NCBI RefSeq assembly: GCF_958979055.1
Contig: NC_084892.1
Span: 3,551,501-3,615,500, forward strand
Reading direction: 5' to 3'
Length of the DNA: 64,000 bases
Origin: Alnus glutinosa
Lineage: Eukaryota > Streptophyta > Magnoliopsida > Fagales > Betulaceae
The notes below the pieces were generated by a model. That model saw only the letters and a list, made by a program, of their open reading frames with translations, searched no databases and was not told the origin of the DNA. Made by a program: the position numbers and the translations under genes. Of this stretch, positions 1 to 12,799 are shown in pieces. How positions within the stretch are numbered: the first letter of the stretch is position 1; the number at the start of each line of letters is the position of its first letter.

Positions 1-701
1 CCACACTAAAAAGGTTATTCTAAGTGTATTAGAATACTCCATGTGCTCGTATATAATTTGCTAACAATGTATTTAAAAGACTAAATGAAATTCAATAGGG
101 ATTGTTTTGCACTCGCCCCCGGCTCCAACCTTGAACGAACCGAATACAAGTTGAATTTATACTAGTCGAGTTCAAACTCTTTTTGAATAATTCATTCATT
201 TATAACCCTACTTTTGAAAAAGAATATTCAAATGTTGCAAAGAAAGATTTAGACAATGTGATATGTGATGTTTTTGAGGAGTGAGTAGCTAAAAAAGAAA
301 TTAGCTAACCCTTACGATTTTTTTTTTTTTTTTGGTTTACCTTTCAATAAGAGACATTCCAAGTATATGAACTACGTGCTTATAGTCCACACTAAAAAGG
401 TTAAAAGACTAAATGAAATTAAAAGACTAAATGAAATTCAATAGGGATTGTTTCTTTCAAAATCAATTTTCGAATTTGTCTCATCATTCCATTATTACTT
501 CCTGGCAGACTTCAAGGTGTATTCTAACATATTCACATAATTTTAGTTTTTTTTTTTTTTTTTTTCACTGCTATTATTAAAATACACTTTTGGTTGTTCT
601 CTCTTATGAAATTTACATTGATTTTCTTGACATCATCTTTTTGTTTCTCTAAATGGTCATATTTTGACAGAAACTACAACAAACCCAAGCTCCTGAAATA
701 C
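1..701. other. Spacer 3-prime of the first hydrolase gene, with a local direct repeat
   Basis: No gene is seen. A block beginning CCACACTAAAAAGGTTA at position 1 recurs at about 387. A second block beginning GACTAAATGAAATTC occurs near 81 and near 425, so the stretch is a partly deleted direct duplication. Two poly-T tracts (about 320-333 and 550-565) are present. The last part is the 3-prime flank of the minus-strand gene that ends at 702. Confidence 0.5.
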
Positions 702-3122
702 TCAATGAGCCTCAACAACATGGCCATCCAAGAATGATATTGCAACAGCAGCATGAAGAGCTGCTCCTATTGGAAAAGCCTCTTCATCAATAACAAAATA
801 AGGAGAGTGCAATGGCTGATCTGATTTCAGAGTATAATTCCTTGTCCCAAGCCCAAACATTGTAGCAGCAATCTTCTGTGAGAAGAAGCTGAAATCCTCC
901 GATCCTGTGCTCATTGGTACAAGCAGAACATTGGGTTCCCCAAGCAACGCCCCTCCAACTTTCTTTGCATCTTCATACAATGCTTCATCGTTAACCATTA
1001 CCGGAATAGGCATTGGCGTGTCTTCCATGAAGTCCACCACTGCACTACATCGATGCACTGCTGCTTGTGCCTCTATAACCTGTAAGCCGAAAATACTAGA
1101 TGATCACTGCTTGAGCTTTCTTCCAATTGAATGCTAACAATGGAAATTTCTTAAGCTCAGACAACAAAGTCCATGTTTTACCTCTTTAATTCTTTGCTGG
1201 ATGTAGGAGAGACCTTCAGAGGTCAAGCTCCTGTAAGTTCCACCAAATCTCAGTGTCTCTGGACTAACATTTTCTGCTTTACCTCCCTCTATGAAACTCA
1301 CTGTCACCACCTACATGGTTCAAAATTAACATATCACATTTATTGGCATCATGGGCTTGAAGATATAAACTCATCAAGTTCAATGCTATAAATCAGAAAA
1401 AAACTGTTGTGGTGGGTATCTGATCAAAACTAAAACTACCTGCTTGTTTGTTGGTCAAGAATCTGCACTGAAATTAATTATTATGTGACAATTATTTCAA
1501 TGTTAGACAATCATATATTCATACTAAGAATTAGAACACAACAATTCAACAATTAATCTGTGCACATTATTATTTGCTGCAAATAACAATTGTTCGGAGT
1601 TGGATCTTTCTCTCTTTAGGTGGCTGTCAATGAGACAAACCTTTAATTATTCTCCAAGCTATATGTGAATAGAGTTTTTGCAATGTGTGGAGAGAACAGG
1701 GGACTTAGCATTTATATAGAAAAGTGCCTTCCTATCATAGACTCCTATCCTAATTAAGATTACTGACCTAATACAGTTTATCACATCTAATCGATTCCCA
1801 TATAGCTAAGGTATATAAAACCCAGTAGACTTAGTGATCAGCCAATAATATTGAAGTTTCCTGTATATCATTATAAGCTACATGTTCAACCCCTTTCAGG
1901 AAAAAAAAAAAAAAAACCCACAATTAATTATCAAGCGGTGGAGTGGTGCATAAACTTATACCACTAAGAAAGCCATTGCATAAACCAAATTGTGAAAATG
2001 GAAGGGAAAGAAGTTTACTGTGGTTTCAAGAGGATCTGTCTCTCGAGAGACAATTTGTTGGAGAGCAAGGATTGAGAAGGCCGCTGCGAGAATCGGGTCT
2101 CTGTTCTTATGTGGGGCTGCTGCATGTCCACCTTTCCCTTTAATGGTGACTGAAAAGAGCCCAGCACCAGCAAGAAATGGACCAGGCCTTGAAGCAATAA
2201 TGCCAGTGGGTATCGATGGCAGAACATGTAATGCGAAGATGGCGTTGATGTCCTCAAGAGCACCATCTTGCAACATGTAGTAAGCACCAGCATAACCCTC
2301 TTCTCCAGGCTGGAAAACAAGCTTCACGGTTCCCTTAAGAAAGTACATGTTGAAACAATATAATTATAGCACTCAACAAGGGAGGAAAAACTATGGATTT
2401 ATTGTTCTTATTGTTGATTATGACAAACCTTTCAAATTTACCTTCAATTGGTCTCTTTTCCCTTGGAGTAATCTAGCCGCTCCAAGTAGCATTGCCACAT
2501 GAGAATCGTGACCACAGGCGTGCATCCTGCCCTCAATGTTGCTCTTATGCTCCCACTCGACCAATTCCTTCCCGATGGTAAATGTGTAAAAGAGTTCTCA
2601 AAATCAGAGTATATTATGTATGTATAACATCTATGTTTATGGTTTGAGAATGTTTTAATTGGAACCTTTTTAAAGAGCCTCAAAAAAAGAGTCTCACACG
2701 AAAAATTGACATTTATAAGGCCCAACTCACGTCAAGCTCTTGCTTTAAAGTAAGCAATGTTTGGATATATACACACTTGTCTGTAGTGGTGCACTAGTGG
2801 CCCCTGGATGGCGCTCGGAGCGATCAGTTCATTTAATTAGAAACTCTGAGAGCGTTTTAGTTTGGTTGCTTCGTTGTATCGTGGAGAAATATTTGCCGTA
2901 AGGTAAAGCATACCAATTCATGAGAATTGGTGGGGGAAAATAATTAATTTATTAAGGAAAGCTACTAGTAGTAACGCACTTATGAGTATTTAATTTCCTG
3001 TTTTATCTTTCTGTTCTTGCAAAATGTTCGTTTCAAGGTTTCATACAATGAAAATATAACATCAAGTCTTGTGTGTGTAATTCAGACATGAAAACAAACA
3101 GGTGTGGCTGCTAGTGTGTGTG

Positions 3123-3187
<65 letters not shown>

Positions 3188-3543
3188 TGGAGAGGGAGGG
3201 CATCCATGTCAGCTCGGAGAGCAAAAACTGGTTTCCCACCGGACCCAATAGAAGCGACGACGCCTGTCTTGGCCACAGGCCACTTGTACTCAATCCCGAG
3301 AGAGTCCAGCTCGGCCCTGATGAGTTCACTCGTCTTGTGCTCCTCAAATCCCAGCTCTGGGTACTCGTGAATTCTCCTCCGAATCCCTCTCATCCACTCG
3401 AAGAACTCAAGATCCCTCGCCGACTCCAACAACTCACGAGTCAACGGCGGCCCGATCTCCGACCCCGTTTGAGCTTCCAAGCCCCATGTCTGGTACAAGA
3501 ATACCGATGATAATAACAATAACAAGCATAAGATTAAGTCCAT
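702..3543 (-). CDS. ILR1-like IAA-amino acid hydrolase (M20D amidohydrolase), copy A
   Basis: Seen: five minus-strand exons at 3187-3543, 2442-2567, 2019-2333, 1182-1310 and 702-1079. All have GT-AG introns in phase 0 and together give 434 aa, the usual family length. Residues 1-24 are a hydrophobic signal peptide. HACGHD supplies C137 and H139, PGEEG supplies E173, ALHV supplies H197, and LHSPY near the end supplies H400. These fit the five metal and catalytic ligands known in the M20D family (ILL2). Known of the family: it releases free auxin from IAA-amino acid conjugates, usually in the ER lumen. Odd: the C-terminus is VVEAH, with no HDEL or KDEL retention signal. Intron 1 starts with a long CT tract. 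It is a tandem copy of the gene at 4573-7996 in the same orientation. The exact amino acid preference cannot be told from sequence. Confidence 0.93.
3127..3183. repeat. (GA)n microsatellite at the start of intron 1
   Basis: An almost pure GA run of about 57 bases. Read on the gene strand it is a CT tract beginning right after the exon 1 donor at 3185-3186, so length changes could affect splicing. Confidence 0.95.
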
Positions 3544-4572
3544 CGGGGAGACTCCCAGAAGATAGAGAGACCTTAATGGAAGATTTGGGGATCGATTTTA
3601 CTGTTGGATTCACCAGGAGTGTACCATCAGACCGATCTTCGAAGCTCTAAAAAGTCAACTTCCCTAGTTACTAGCTATAACATTTTTTTTATTATGAATA
3701 AGAATTATTAATTATATAATATTATATTATATAAAAATGTTAATTGCCATTTTGATCGAAAACATTTAATTGTTAAAAAAAAAAAAATAAGAAAGAAAGA
3801 AAGAAAGAAAAGAAAGTGTTTTTAATCGAAAGCATATTATCTGCCAAAAAAACTCTAGTAAACAATGCCGATGTGGTAATACAATCAAAATTAATATTCT
3901 TTTAATTGAAATACCACATTAATTAAAATTAATACAAATCATTTAATTAATATTTTAATATTCTCTTTTTATGTATATGTTTAAACTCTTCATTAATAAG
4001 TAAGGCCTAACACGTGAAGTATTTAATTAAAATGAAAGATGAATGATGGAGACAATATTCAAACTTATGAAACTTTGCTCTAATATCATGTTGAATCGTC
4101 ACTAGTTTCAAAAATTTAAACAGATAAATTTAATTATTTAATTAATATTCTAACACTCTTAAAATATTTATATGTATATAGCTTAAAAATTAAATTTAAT
4201 TCTTATTAAAATTAAGCCTGACTTTTCATTCATGTTTTAACCTTAAATGAAAGGAACCGGATGGAAGAGGAGCCGGTTCCTTAAAAAGGAGGGGCAAAAA
4301 TGTTTTCGGCTTTCATAAATGCTGCCATGCTGGTAGTGTTCTTGTATGCTATATATAGAAATGAAAATGATGTTCTACAATATTACCTCAATATTTACAA
4401 ATTAAATATAATATTGACAGAAAATTGTGGGATTTAATTACATTGAGAATTGTAGGTAGTCGCATTATTTTCATCTCTTTGGTGAACCAGATAAAATTTG
4501 AAGAACAACAATATTCTGCGCGCTCTATGATTTTCCATGGCCAGAAAGGCAACAAATTCCGGCCGGTGATCC
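3544..4572. other. AT-rich spacer between the two hydrolase genes
   Basis: Holds the 5-prime flank of copy A (next to 3543) and the 3-prime flank of copy B. It is AT-rich with a GAAA-rich run near 3790-3815. No open gene and no certain TATA box were found. Confidence 0.5.
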
Positions 4573-7500
4573 CTAACGAGTCTCGGTAAGATGGCCATCC
4601 AGGTAAGAAATGGCTACGGCGGCATGGAGAGCTGCTCCGATGGGAAGAACCTCCTCATCAATAACCAAGTACGGTGAGTGCAACCCTCCGCCTGATTTTA
4701 GGGTTTCATTTCCTGTCCCAATCATGAAAAATGCAGCTGGCATCTTCTGCGAGTAGAAGCTGAAGTCCTCCGCTCCCATAATCAGAGGAAGAAGGCGGAC
4801 ATTGGGTTCCCCAAGCAAACTTTCTCCAACCCTTTTTCCATGATTGTACATTGCTTCATCGTTGACAGTAGCTGGGTAAGGCTTCAATTTTTCCTCCATG
4901 AAGTCTACTGTACCAGTGCATCGATGCACTGCTGCTTGCATCTCAATCACCTGCTAATAAAAATTTTAACCACAATTTTCCATCTCAAATGGTATATTTA
5001 GGCTAAAAGAGTAATTACTCCCTGGCCTACTCATATATATACTTCCTCCCTAAGGTGTTAATCTCTCTACCAACTTGAACAAATTTAGCAGTCTAATTTG
5101 GGGAAAGGAAGAGCATTTTCTCGAAGTTTTTTGAGTGCTAGCAGCCTATTTGTTCATTTCCTAATATGATTTTCAAATTTTCAGCCACAGTTTTGTAGCC
5201 CAAACAATGATTGGATTCAAGCAACATGTTTGATTTTTTTGATAAACGTGAACTTTTTTTTCCTAGAACTTTGAACTGCAAACTTAAAATACCTCTTTAA
5301 TTCTTTGCATAAGGTAGGATAGACCTTCTGAAGTCATGCTCCGGAGAGTGCCTCCAAATCTCACTGTCTCTGGGATTACATTTCCTGCTTGGCCACCCTC
5401 AATGAACCCAACAGAGACCACCTGTAAATTGTAGGATATTAACCAAAATATTTGCCTTTAGATTTCTACATCTCAGGCTGTGGTTCATTAATTAAAACCG
5501 TGCACTAACAGAAATTCTGATAGAAGATTAGAACAAGTCTTTATGCATGTGATTAATGCTATTCTTCACGCTTATTTATTATACAGACTGAAGTAACGTA
5601 TTTTAAGTTACTAATATGAAGAGTGTGAAAATAACATTGCTCTACTTTGTATGCATTGTTCATCCGAATAGAATAAGAAACAAATTGAGTAAGAATATTC
5701 TTCATACCCATTTCACTCCAGCTGAAATTGCATAGTTTAAATGGCTTTTCATGTCAGTCACTTAAAAAAAAAAAAAAATTCGCTTAAGATACGTCATGTC
5801 AACCGATGTGAAATGAATATGAAAAATATCATCACTCAAATAGAATGCTTCAAGAAGGATCATTATACAGTTCAAGAATGTAAGGAAACCTACCAAGGCC
5901 TCTAGAGGATCCGTTTCTCGGGAGATAATCTGTTGGAGCGAAATGATAGCCAGTGATGCTGCAAGAACTGGATCTCTAGTTGCATGGGGCGCTGCGGCAT
6001 GCCCACCCTTCCCTCGAATTGTGGCCAAAAACCTTGCAGAGCCAGCAAGCATTGGACCTGGTCTCGAACCAATTGTGCCAGTGGCTAATTCTGGTGCAAC
6101 ATGTAATCCAAAAATGGCTTGAATCTTATCAAGCGCCCCCTCTTTTAGCATATGAAAAGCTCCGGCATGACCCTCTTCTCCAGGTTGGAAAACAAGCTTA
6201 ACAGTGCCCTTTGAAACACAGTTTGAAATCAAGAAAAAAACTTCTAATTCCTGATATTTGTTCGTAGATATTTTTGCGTGACTGTTTTATTTACCTTTAA
6301 TTCAGTGCTTCTTTGCTGAAGTAATTTGGCGGCTCCAAGCAGCATTGTTACATGAGCATCATGGCCGCAAGCATGCATTTTGCCAGGGTTCTTGCTCTTG
6401 TACTCCCACTCTACCAATTCCTTCCAAATGAAAATGATGAATTGAATCAATTAATTTTTTTAAGAAAGAAGTATGCAAAACAACTCATTCATTCCTGCAT
6501 GGATATTACAATTAGAACAAAAGTTTAAACACCTATATTAATTGTTATATAGAAACTTGTAACATTCATACTCTTTTTCTACAAATACTCAAATAGAGTC
6601 TTATATGTTAGAGGATAAAAGAAGCAGCTCACTTCTCCTCAAGACCAGCCTCAAAATCAGCCAAAGGACTCTACATTTCATGTTGACCAGCCGGCCTGTG
6701 AACAATAGCATAGCAGCAGACTTCAGCACAATTTCCTCCTGGATTCCTGCTGCCCAATATGGTCTCCATGTTTCCTGGATTCATCTCTGCTCCTCAAACT
6801 GAGCATACACCTTTTTCCTCTTTTATAGCATCTCATGTTCTCTCATTTTCTGTTGTTGTAAAACCCTCGTACTAGCTTCCCAAACTAGTGTACATGTAAC
6901 TCTATAAATAACAGCTTTTATCTGGCTTTGGTTACTTAACCGAACCAGTTCATCTACTAAATCTTTCATTATATAGCCAACAAAAAAAAGTTTTACTGCA
7001 TGAATGTAAATCTTAAACCGAACCACTTTAAAATATGTCTTTCTTTCTTTTATATCTTCATATTATTATTAGTTCTCATAAAATTTGTACAAGATGCTCA
7101 TCCGCCGAACATGTCCTTTATTCCTATATTTATTTATATGGCTCCAGCGGATTGATTGAAGAAACCATTGTTCCTGTCCTACTTGCAAGAGAAACAAATA
7201 AAAAACCCAAGTGGAGTACCAAATGCGAAACCATCATCCCAACGTGATTATATTAGAAGTTCTTCTTTTGTTAATTTTGTTCTTTAGAAAATAACGAGGT
7301 TTTTAAAATCACCATTAAACTTGTAATTAATTATTATTAAATTTTGATAAAATGATGACTTGTAAAATTATTCTACCTCAACATAAGACAAAATGCTAAA
7401 ACACTAAGTTTCAAAAAAGTTGGCTGACCTCAACAAATACTGTAAACACACGGAGGTTGATTAATTCTAAAAATGAAGATATGGGCGACTGAAATCTGAA

Positions 7501-7996
7501 GCTTTGAAGTTCAGCAATCCCAATATCCCCTATCATCCTCAATTCAAGCAGTTCAAGCATCAACTATCCTTCTAGAGGAAAAGAAAGCATCAAATATACT
7601 TTAATTATCTTTATTTTTCTAACGAGAGAGAGAGAGGGAGAGAACCTGGATAGGGAGAGCATCCATGTCAGCCCGAAGAGCAAACCAGGGGTGCACCCCG
7701 GACCCAACAGAAGCAACAAGGCCGGTCTTGGCAACCGGCGACGAGTACTTGATCCCCAGCGACTCCAACTCCGATCTAATAAGTTGACTCGTCTCGTACT
7801 CCTCAAACGCCAACTCCGGGTTCTCGTGGATTCTCCTCCGAACCCTTCTCAACCAATCCGAGAACTCCGCCTCCCTCGCCGATTCCAACAACTCCCGAGT
7901 CAGTCGACTCAATTCCGATCCCGAACCACTCCCCATACCCCATTTTATATGATACACAAGCGTTGACAACAGCAAGACGAAACGCAGCCACTCCAT
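4573..7996 (-). CDS. ILR1-like IAA-amino acid hydrolase (M20D amidohydrolase), copy B
   Basis: Seen: exons at 7646-7996, 6295-6420, 5894-6208, 5293-5421 and 4573-4950. Exons 2-5 have exactly the same lengths as in copy A (126, 315, 129 and 378 nt) and the same phase 0. The product is 432 aa. I chose the ATG at 7994-7996 because it opens a hydrophobic signal peptide ([16 protein letters not shown]). In-frame codons continue upstream to 8086 but give no signal sequence. Catalytic ligands are C135, H137, E171, H195 and H398. The C-terminus LTETR again lacks an ER retention motif. Intron 1 is about 1.2 kb because of an LTR-like insertion at about 6606-7092. Role as for copy A: hydrolysis of auxin conjugates, inferred from family membership. 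The gene looks functional; no frame break was found. Confidence 0.92.
6606..7092 (+). mobile_element. LTR-like fragment in intron 1 of hydrolase copy B
   Basis: Begins TGTTAGAGGATAAAAG. Its 3-prime part (GCATGAATGTAAATC, then a CCGAACCA block and a CTTTC-rich end closing in TGTACA) resembles the 3-prime part of the LTR remnant at 11558-12545. This fits a solo or degenerate Copia-type LTR. No target duplication was found, so the limits are approximate. Confidence 0.45.
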
Positions 7997-8229
7997 GGGA
8001 ACAGAGAGGGGATCGATATATGCTGGAAACCTGTGACCTGTACTCGAACAAATCATGGTTTCGTGGGTAACTCTATCACGTCGCAATCGAAAGAGAATCC
8101 ACGCCTTGCTGGAATTTTGACCCGGATTGGTTCAAGCCGGCTCGGACCTACGTGTTTTTGGTTTTTTTTCCTGCGGTTGGACCAATCCTGTCCAGCACTG
8201 ACGTAATTTAAAGAGTTGGCGTAATTTGG

Positions 8230-8690
8230 TCGCTTTTATATTTAATTAGTGGGATAATAAAAAAATATAAATTTATTAAAAAAATAAATAAATAAACTTA
8301 TTTTTTTAAAAAAAAAAAACCAAATAAAAAAAGAAAAAAGAAAAAAGAGAAGGCAAGGGGTGGTGGCGCGCTGCGGGCCACCCCCATAGGCAAGGGGTGG
8401 CCTGTTTTGAATTTGAATTTGAATTTTTTTAAAAAAATAAGTATAAACACATTATTTTTTAATATATATATTTTTTATTAAGATGGACATATGTCGCCAT
8501 CTTATTAGCGACACGTGGTGCTGACGTGTCATTTAACAGAATATGTCAAAAAATTTAATGGAATTTGACGCCAGAGATCGATTTGTAATTATTACTAATT
8601 ACAAGGACTTCTCATGAACTTTTTAAACCATAGAGAGTGAAAATAATTTTGGCATATCACAGGGACCAATGGTGCAATTATCCCTTAATT
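8230..8690 (-). repeat. Degenerate dispersed repeat with GC-rich hairpin
   Basis: AT-rich flanks surround a GC-rich inverted motif (GGGGTGGTGGCGCGCTGC facing GGGCCACCCCC). The right part, read on the minus strand, starts GGGATAATTGCACCATTGG. A related start (AAATTGCACCATTGATTC) occurs in opposite orientation near 9890. It looks like an old transposon family; class not determined. Confidence 0.35.
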
Positions 8691-8731
8691 AGCATATGAT
8701 TGACCCATTATCTTCGAAACACACTTATGCT

Positions 8732-9035
8732 CACTTTTAGTTTGTGATTTTAAAAAAATATAGATTTAAAAATGTATGATTTAAAAAAATAATTTTTAAA
8801 TACGTAGTTAAGTATTTAGCAAAATTATAGTTTGGCATTTAAAATCACAGGTTAGCTATTAAAATTTTACGTTTTCAAAAAAAATCATCTTGGCTGTGAT
8901 TTGAAAATGCAGTTTTTTGCATTTTCAAATTATAATTTTTTAAAAACCGAATTTCCAAACGACTCATTTTCTAGGATTTGGACGTTTAAAATCGCATTTT
9001 TTGTCCACGAAATTGCAATCTCAAACGCACTCTTA
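8732..9035. mobile_element. MITE-like element, first of two related copies
   Basis: Ends read TTTAGTTTGTGATTTTAA on the left and the inverse CTCAAACGCACTCTTAG on the right, with many internal TGATTT and AATCAC blocks. A relative with similar ends follows at 9157-9402 and a fragment lies near 48825-48960. Non-coding and AT-rich. No clear target duplication. Confidence 0.4.
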
Positions 9036-9156
9036 GTATTGAGGATTAGGATCTCTTATTTAAATTATTTTAAAATTGTATTAGATTCTTAAATTACGTT
9101 ATTTAGGTTTTTTTGTTTTATTTATTATTATTATTATTATTTTTATGTTTGTAAGG

Positions 9157-9402
9157 GTTAGTTTGGTTTACGATTTGAAAATGTGATTTTTAAAACTTCA
9201 GTGTTTAACAAAATCACAGTTTAGTCTTTTAAATTGCAATTTATTCTTTAAAATTGTATTTTTTTAAAAAAAAAAAAAAAAAAAAAACCTTCGTACCTGC
9301 GGTTTAAAAACATAGAAAAACGTTTTCAAAACACAATTTTTGTGATTTAGTTTAAAATTATACTTTTTATCTACGAAATCACAACGTCAAACGCACCATA
9401 AA
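9157..9402. mobile_element. MITE-like element, second copy
   Basis: Left end GGTTAGTTTGGTTTACGATT and right end AATCACAACGTCAAACGCACC form an imperfect terminal inverted repeat around an AT-rich core with a poly-A run. Same family as 8732-9035. Class uncertain (hAT or Mutator-like). Confidence 0.45.
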
Positions 9403-10217
9403 TCCAAACTTTTAGATGACATCGTGCAAGACTTGAACAAACCCTGGTTCAAAATGTCTGCTCTCAGTCCTCTTGATTTGAAGCTTAAAAATGATGGTGG
9501 TGCTAAAGCGTGAAGGAAATAGTATTTTGATGAGTTGGAAGTATGATTAGGGAAAGCAAATTAATAATGTTCAATTGGTGGTTTTGGTTTTGGTTTGGGC
9601 TACCCATATGACCCAAATATTAACCCACTAATTTGAGTCCACTTAATAGTTGAAGCACATGATCCTCTCCCACACCATTTTTTGGCCATTTTCATGCCCA
9701 ATGGGCCCCGTGCCCCGAACTTCATGCACATGGCATGTTGTAATGTGAACGAACATGGGATGAATCGCCCAAAAAACAATAATCATGCAGGAACTGATGG
9801 TGAGCAGTTGATAGCAACCCACATCTAGGTAAAGAAAATTTTTGGTATTTTCTCAAAACTACCCTATTATATTTTGAGGAAAAATTGCACCATTGATTCT
9901 TGTGGTTGGCCTAACTGACAAATCGCTTCCGGTGGTATCAAAATAAATTTAGAGATCCGTATAATTAGCCTAATTTACAAATCACTCCCTATAATCAAAT
10001 TACGTTCAATTTTTTTTTGACAGATCCCGTTACCCGCGAATAAGCTCCTTTACTTAATTTCTTTCTCTTTTATAGGTAATTTCGATTAATATTCCAGCAC
10101 GATTAAAATTGTTCATCATGGGCTTGTAAACCGTTCGCTACCAGGCACCAGACCGTAGAAGCCCAAGTAATAGAATTGAAGGAAGGAAGAGCCAATGAAC
10201 AAAATTTAATTACATAT

Positions 10218-10248
<31 letters not shown>

Positions 10249-11400
10249 TTTCTGTCTTCTTCTCCTTCTCTACATGTTTGTCTCCTTTGCTCATTGTCAC
10301 CATATACAGTAAGTCAACCAAAAGAAACAAGCAAAACAAAAAACAAAAGACATGAAAAATGTCACCATGTTTCTGTCTTCTCTTCATTCGTACTTTCATA
10401 GTGAATGTGACACGATATTGTTTGCTATTTTCTTCGTGTTCAACTCTTTTATTCTCAATTAGAAAAATAAAAAATAAAATAAAAAAACTCTTTTATTCTC
10501 CATACAAAGCAGGGAAGGAGAAGGAGACAAAACTAAGTTTGAAGGTGTTAGGAGTCTTGGGATTTCCTATGCCTTGGATTTGATGGCTAAGATAATTGGT
10601 TGTCCACTTGTCCCATCCCAATCAATTAAGAAGTATAATAAAATTAAATTGGATAACAATCAAAATTAGTGTTCGGGCCGCTAAAAAAGGTTATTTTTAT
10701 AAGTAATTCTATAAGTTTATCTTGTGTCCTTTAAAAAATGATGTGACTTTTAAAATCACCATTAAATCTGTGATTGATCACTATTGAATTTTGATCAAAT
10801 AGTAATTTTTAAAGTCACCTCATTTTTAAAGTGACACATTAGAAACTTCTAGAATTACATTCAATTTTTATCAAATTTTATAATTATTTTTTTATTTTTT
10901 TAAAAAAAATTTAAAACAAAAGCATTATTTTGCAAACTTTCAATCGCATCTACCAAGTACATGCAGGGGCGGGGCCACCTTGTGCCTTGGGCGGCTTGAC
11001 ACCCTCAAGGCCCAAGGTGGTCCCCAAAAAAAAAAAAAAAGATTTTCCCTAAATTTTTTATTTTCTTTTTAGTTTTGGTTCCCACAATTTTTTTTTTTAT
11101 TTTTTTTTTTTAATTTGACCCGCCAATTTCCAATTCTAGCTCTGTCCCGGCCTACATGCATGCATCATGTTACAATAAGTACCGGCTCCACAAGGAATGT
11201 GTTAAGTACTGGCTCTGTCCGCCCATCAACCAGACACGACCATCAACCAGACACGAACTATACATCCACAGAATCTAGCTAGGGACGGTGGGACAACAAA
11301 TATCGTGTCTAGCTTGGATCTTCAGGCTTTTCCTTAATTTCCTTGACGTGTATAGTTGTATTGTTGGTAATTCTTCTTGTAATTAGGGTACTATTCTGAT
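9403..11400. other. Gene-free spacer
   Basis: No gene supported. It holds an A-rich tract at 10218-10244, poly-A/T near 11026-11115, and one copy (about 10738-10850) of a small repeat rich in AAAATCACCATTAAA. Relatives of that repeat occur near 7300-7375, 26930-27010 and 49085-49150. Confidence 0.5.
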
Positions 11401-11557
11401 CATCGACAACTATTTCCGATAAGCTTCTTCTTTTCCCTCTTTCATTTTTTTCTTGTATTTGTTATGAGACACGTGTTTCATACCTAACATGTTCAATTTT
11501 AACTGAAATTGGACCTAGCCAAACCCCTTTACTAGATTGGATTAATATATGTTTATA

Positions 11558-12545
11558 TTAAGACAAAAGTTATAAGAACTTAACAGATAAGGTCACAAGA
11601 GTTATAAGCACTCAAGAGACAAGAGTTATAAAACGATAAATTAAATTTATTGTTGTTAATGTATAAATAGAAGAGACTTGTAATATTTAGATTATGTTTC
11701 TATAAAGAGAGTCTTGGATACAATCAAACGAATCAAGGAAAGATGTAGCCAACAAAAAGGCTTTGACGTATGAATGTAGATCATAGGCCGAACCATCTTA
11801 ATTGTGTCTCTCTTTCTTATGCTCCGTTTGTTTTTGCGTAAAATGATTTCTATAAAATAATTTCGACGTTTTATGGTGTTTGGTAAGGGTGAAAATAATG
11901 GTCAACGAAAATTATTTTTAGTTTGACCATAAAAGCTTCTTTAATTTTTGAAAAACGATTTATGGTTTTAAAAACCATAAATTATTTTCCGAAATTAAAC
12001 TCTCTATCTTTGTACGCACGTTTGATATCCGATTGCCAGAATCCGGCAATGGTTGGTCGTCGGAATCTAGGCGGTGCTGGAATCCAACCACCAGAATACT
12101 GTCGGCACCGAAATTCAGCAACAACCGGCTGGCCACCATCCCTAGATGCCAGCGGACCAGATTCCAGCCGAAACTGGCCGAAATCCGGCCGGATCTTGCC
12201 AAAATGGCCTAGATGCGGACGAATCTGGCCAAAATGGTCGGGATCCGGTCAGATCTGACCGAATCTGGAGGAAATGGCCTTATCTTGGCCAAAATGGCCG
12301 GGATCCGGTCGGATCTGACCGGAACCTACCAAACATGCTCGTCGGAATTAGGCAATGGCGACCGGACGTTGCCGGATTTCGGTGGTAGTTGCATTTTCGC
12401 CTTTCATAATTTTTTCATGCGAAGCAAACGTCGAAAAATATTTTCGAGAAAATTATTTTTTCTGAAAATAATTTCATCGAAAATATTTTACGTCGAAACA
12501 AACATAGCATTATTCTCATCTATTTGCTATATTATGTGTTTTACA
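11558..12545 (+). mobile_element. LTR plus primer-binding-site remnant of a Copia-like element
   Basis: Begins TGTTTATATTAAGACAA and ends ATTATGTGTTTTACA. It is followed by TAGTATTAGAGC, close to the TGGTATCAGAGC initiator-Met primer site of plant retroelements. The 3-prime part resembles the element in intron 1 of hydrolase B. It is split by the transposon at 11820-12509. No internal coding region follows; an AT microsatellite does. Confidence 0.5.
11820..12509 (+). mobile_element. Non-autonomous TIR transposon with TTA target duplication, copy 1
   Basis: Flanked by TTA at 11817-11819 and 12510-12512. Ends TGCTCCGTTTGTTTTTGCG and, inverted, TGCTATGTTTGTTTCGACG; similarity continues inward for about 50 bases. 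The core (about 12040-12390) is GC-rich and made of degenerate repeats of CCGGATC and GGCCAAAATGG type. The 3-bp TTA duplication fits the PIF/Harbinger superfamily, though the termini were not checked against known families. No transposase. Open frames through the core are by-products of the repeat. A second copy lies at 28795-29636. Confidence 0.75.
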
Positions 12546-12575
12546 TAGTATTAGAGCTTTGTGTTCTTACAATAC

Positions 12576-12579
<4 letters not shown>

Positions 12580-12651
<72 letters not shown>
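12580..12651. repeat. (TA)n microsatellite
   Basis: A pure TA run of about 70 bases. Confidence 0.95.
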
Positions 12652-12653
<2 letters not shown>

Positions 12654-12697
12654 ATTTTCCAGCTCCATGTGAGTCATGTGACGCAGTTGTTGGGATG

Positions 12698-12729
<32 letters not shown>

Positions 12730-12799
12730 ATTTCTTGGGATGTAATTAATCAATACTTTAGGTCAAGTTGTACAAAAACTTTGGACCCACTTGCCGTCC

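Noticed and set aside
12561..12749. An open frame of alternating Ile and Tyr
   Set aside because: Translation of the (TA)n microsatellite.
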